Assembly: GCA_964544115.1 (NCBI GenBank)
Contig: CAZJBP010000175.1
Location: 1 to 7,124 of the forward strand
From: CAZJBP01 sp964544115
GTDB taxonomy: Bacteria > Verrucomicrobiota > Kiritimatiellia > UBA8416 > JADHWI01
Direction of reading: 5' to 3'
Length of the DNA: 7,124 nt
Made by a program: the position numbers and the translations under genes. The notes beneath the pieces were generated by a model. The model was not told where the DNA came from. It saw only the letters and a list, made by a program, of their open reading frames with translations, and did no database searches. Shown here piece after piece: positions 7,119 to 7,124 of this stretch; the stretch's first letter is position 1; every line of letters starts with the position of its first letter.

Positions 7119-7124
7119 CGCCCA

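Overview
The window is a densely packed, single-strand stretch of a GC-rich bacterial chromosome. All four recognisable genes lie on the + strand and overlap one another, so there is essentially no intergenic DNA. Two of the three starts that can be judged are GTG. The gene families do not identify the host. The GC-rich composition, NtrB/NtrC-style signalling and a large 7TM-type histidine kinase would fit an uncultivated PVC-group, deltaproteobacterial or similar lineage. That is inference, and I would not name a phylum with confidence.

Layout: (1) positions 1-1206 hold the 3' part (401 codons) of a FabF-type beta-ketoacyl synthase whose first ~14 codons lie upstream of the window. (2) Positions 1203-3716 encode an 837-residue membrane histidine kinase (about nine TM helices, GAF, PAS, HisKA, HATPase). 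(3) Positions 3713-5731 encode a 672-residue soluble histidine kinase with a degenerate receiver-like N-terminus followed by GAF, PAS, HisKA and HATPase. (4) Positions 5709-7118 encode a complete 469-residue NtrC-type sigma-54 response regulator. The junctions are GTGA (4 nt), GTGA (4 nt) and a 23-nt overlap, which indicates co-transcription and probably translational coupling. The regulator stop also sits in a GTGA, so another gene may begin at the right edge.

Working model (inference): two paralogous NtrB-like kinases, one sensing at the membrane and one in the cytoplasm, converge on one sigma-54 activator. That activator would switch on RpoN-dependent promoters outside this window. The ketoacyl synthase is the last gene of whatever lies upstream, and its 4-nt overlap with the membrane kinase ties the signalling genes to a fatty-acid or polyketide-like pathway. 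The strongest oddities are the synthase, whose second catalytic His is replaced by Asn (Cys-His-Asn rather than Cys-His-His) and whose C-terminal gating motif is changed, and the receiver-like domain of the second kinase, which keeps the central Asp but lacks other catalytic residues. No RNA gene, mobile element, CRISPR array, terminator or convincing promoter was seen.
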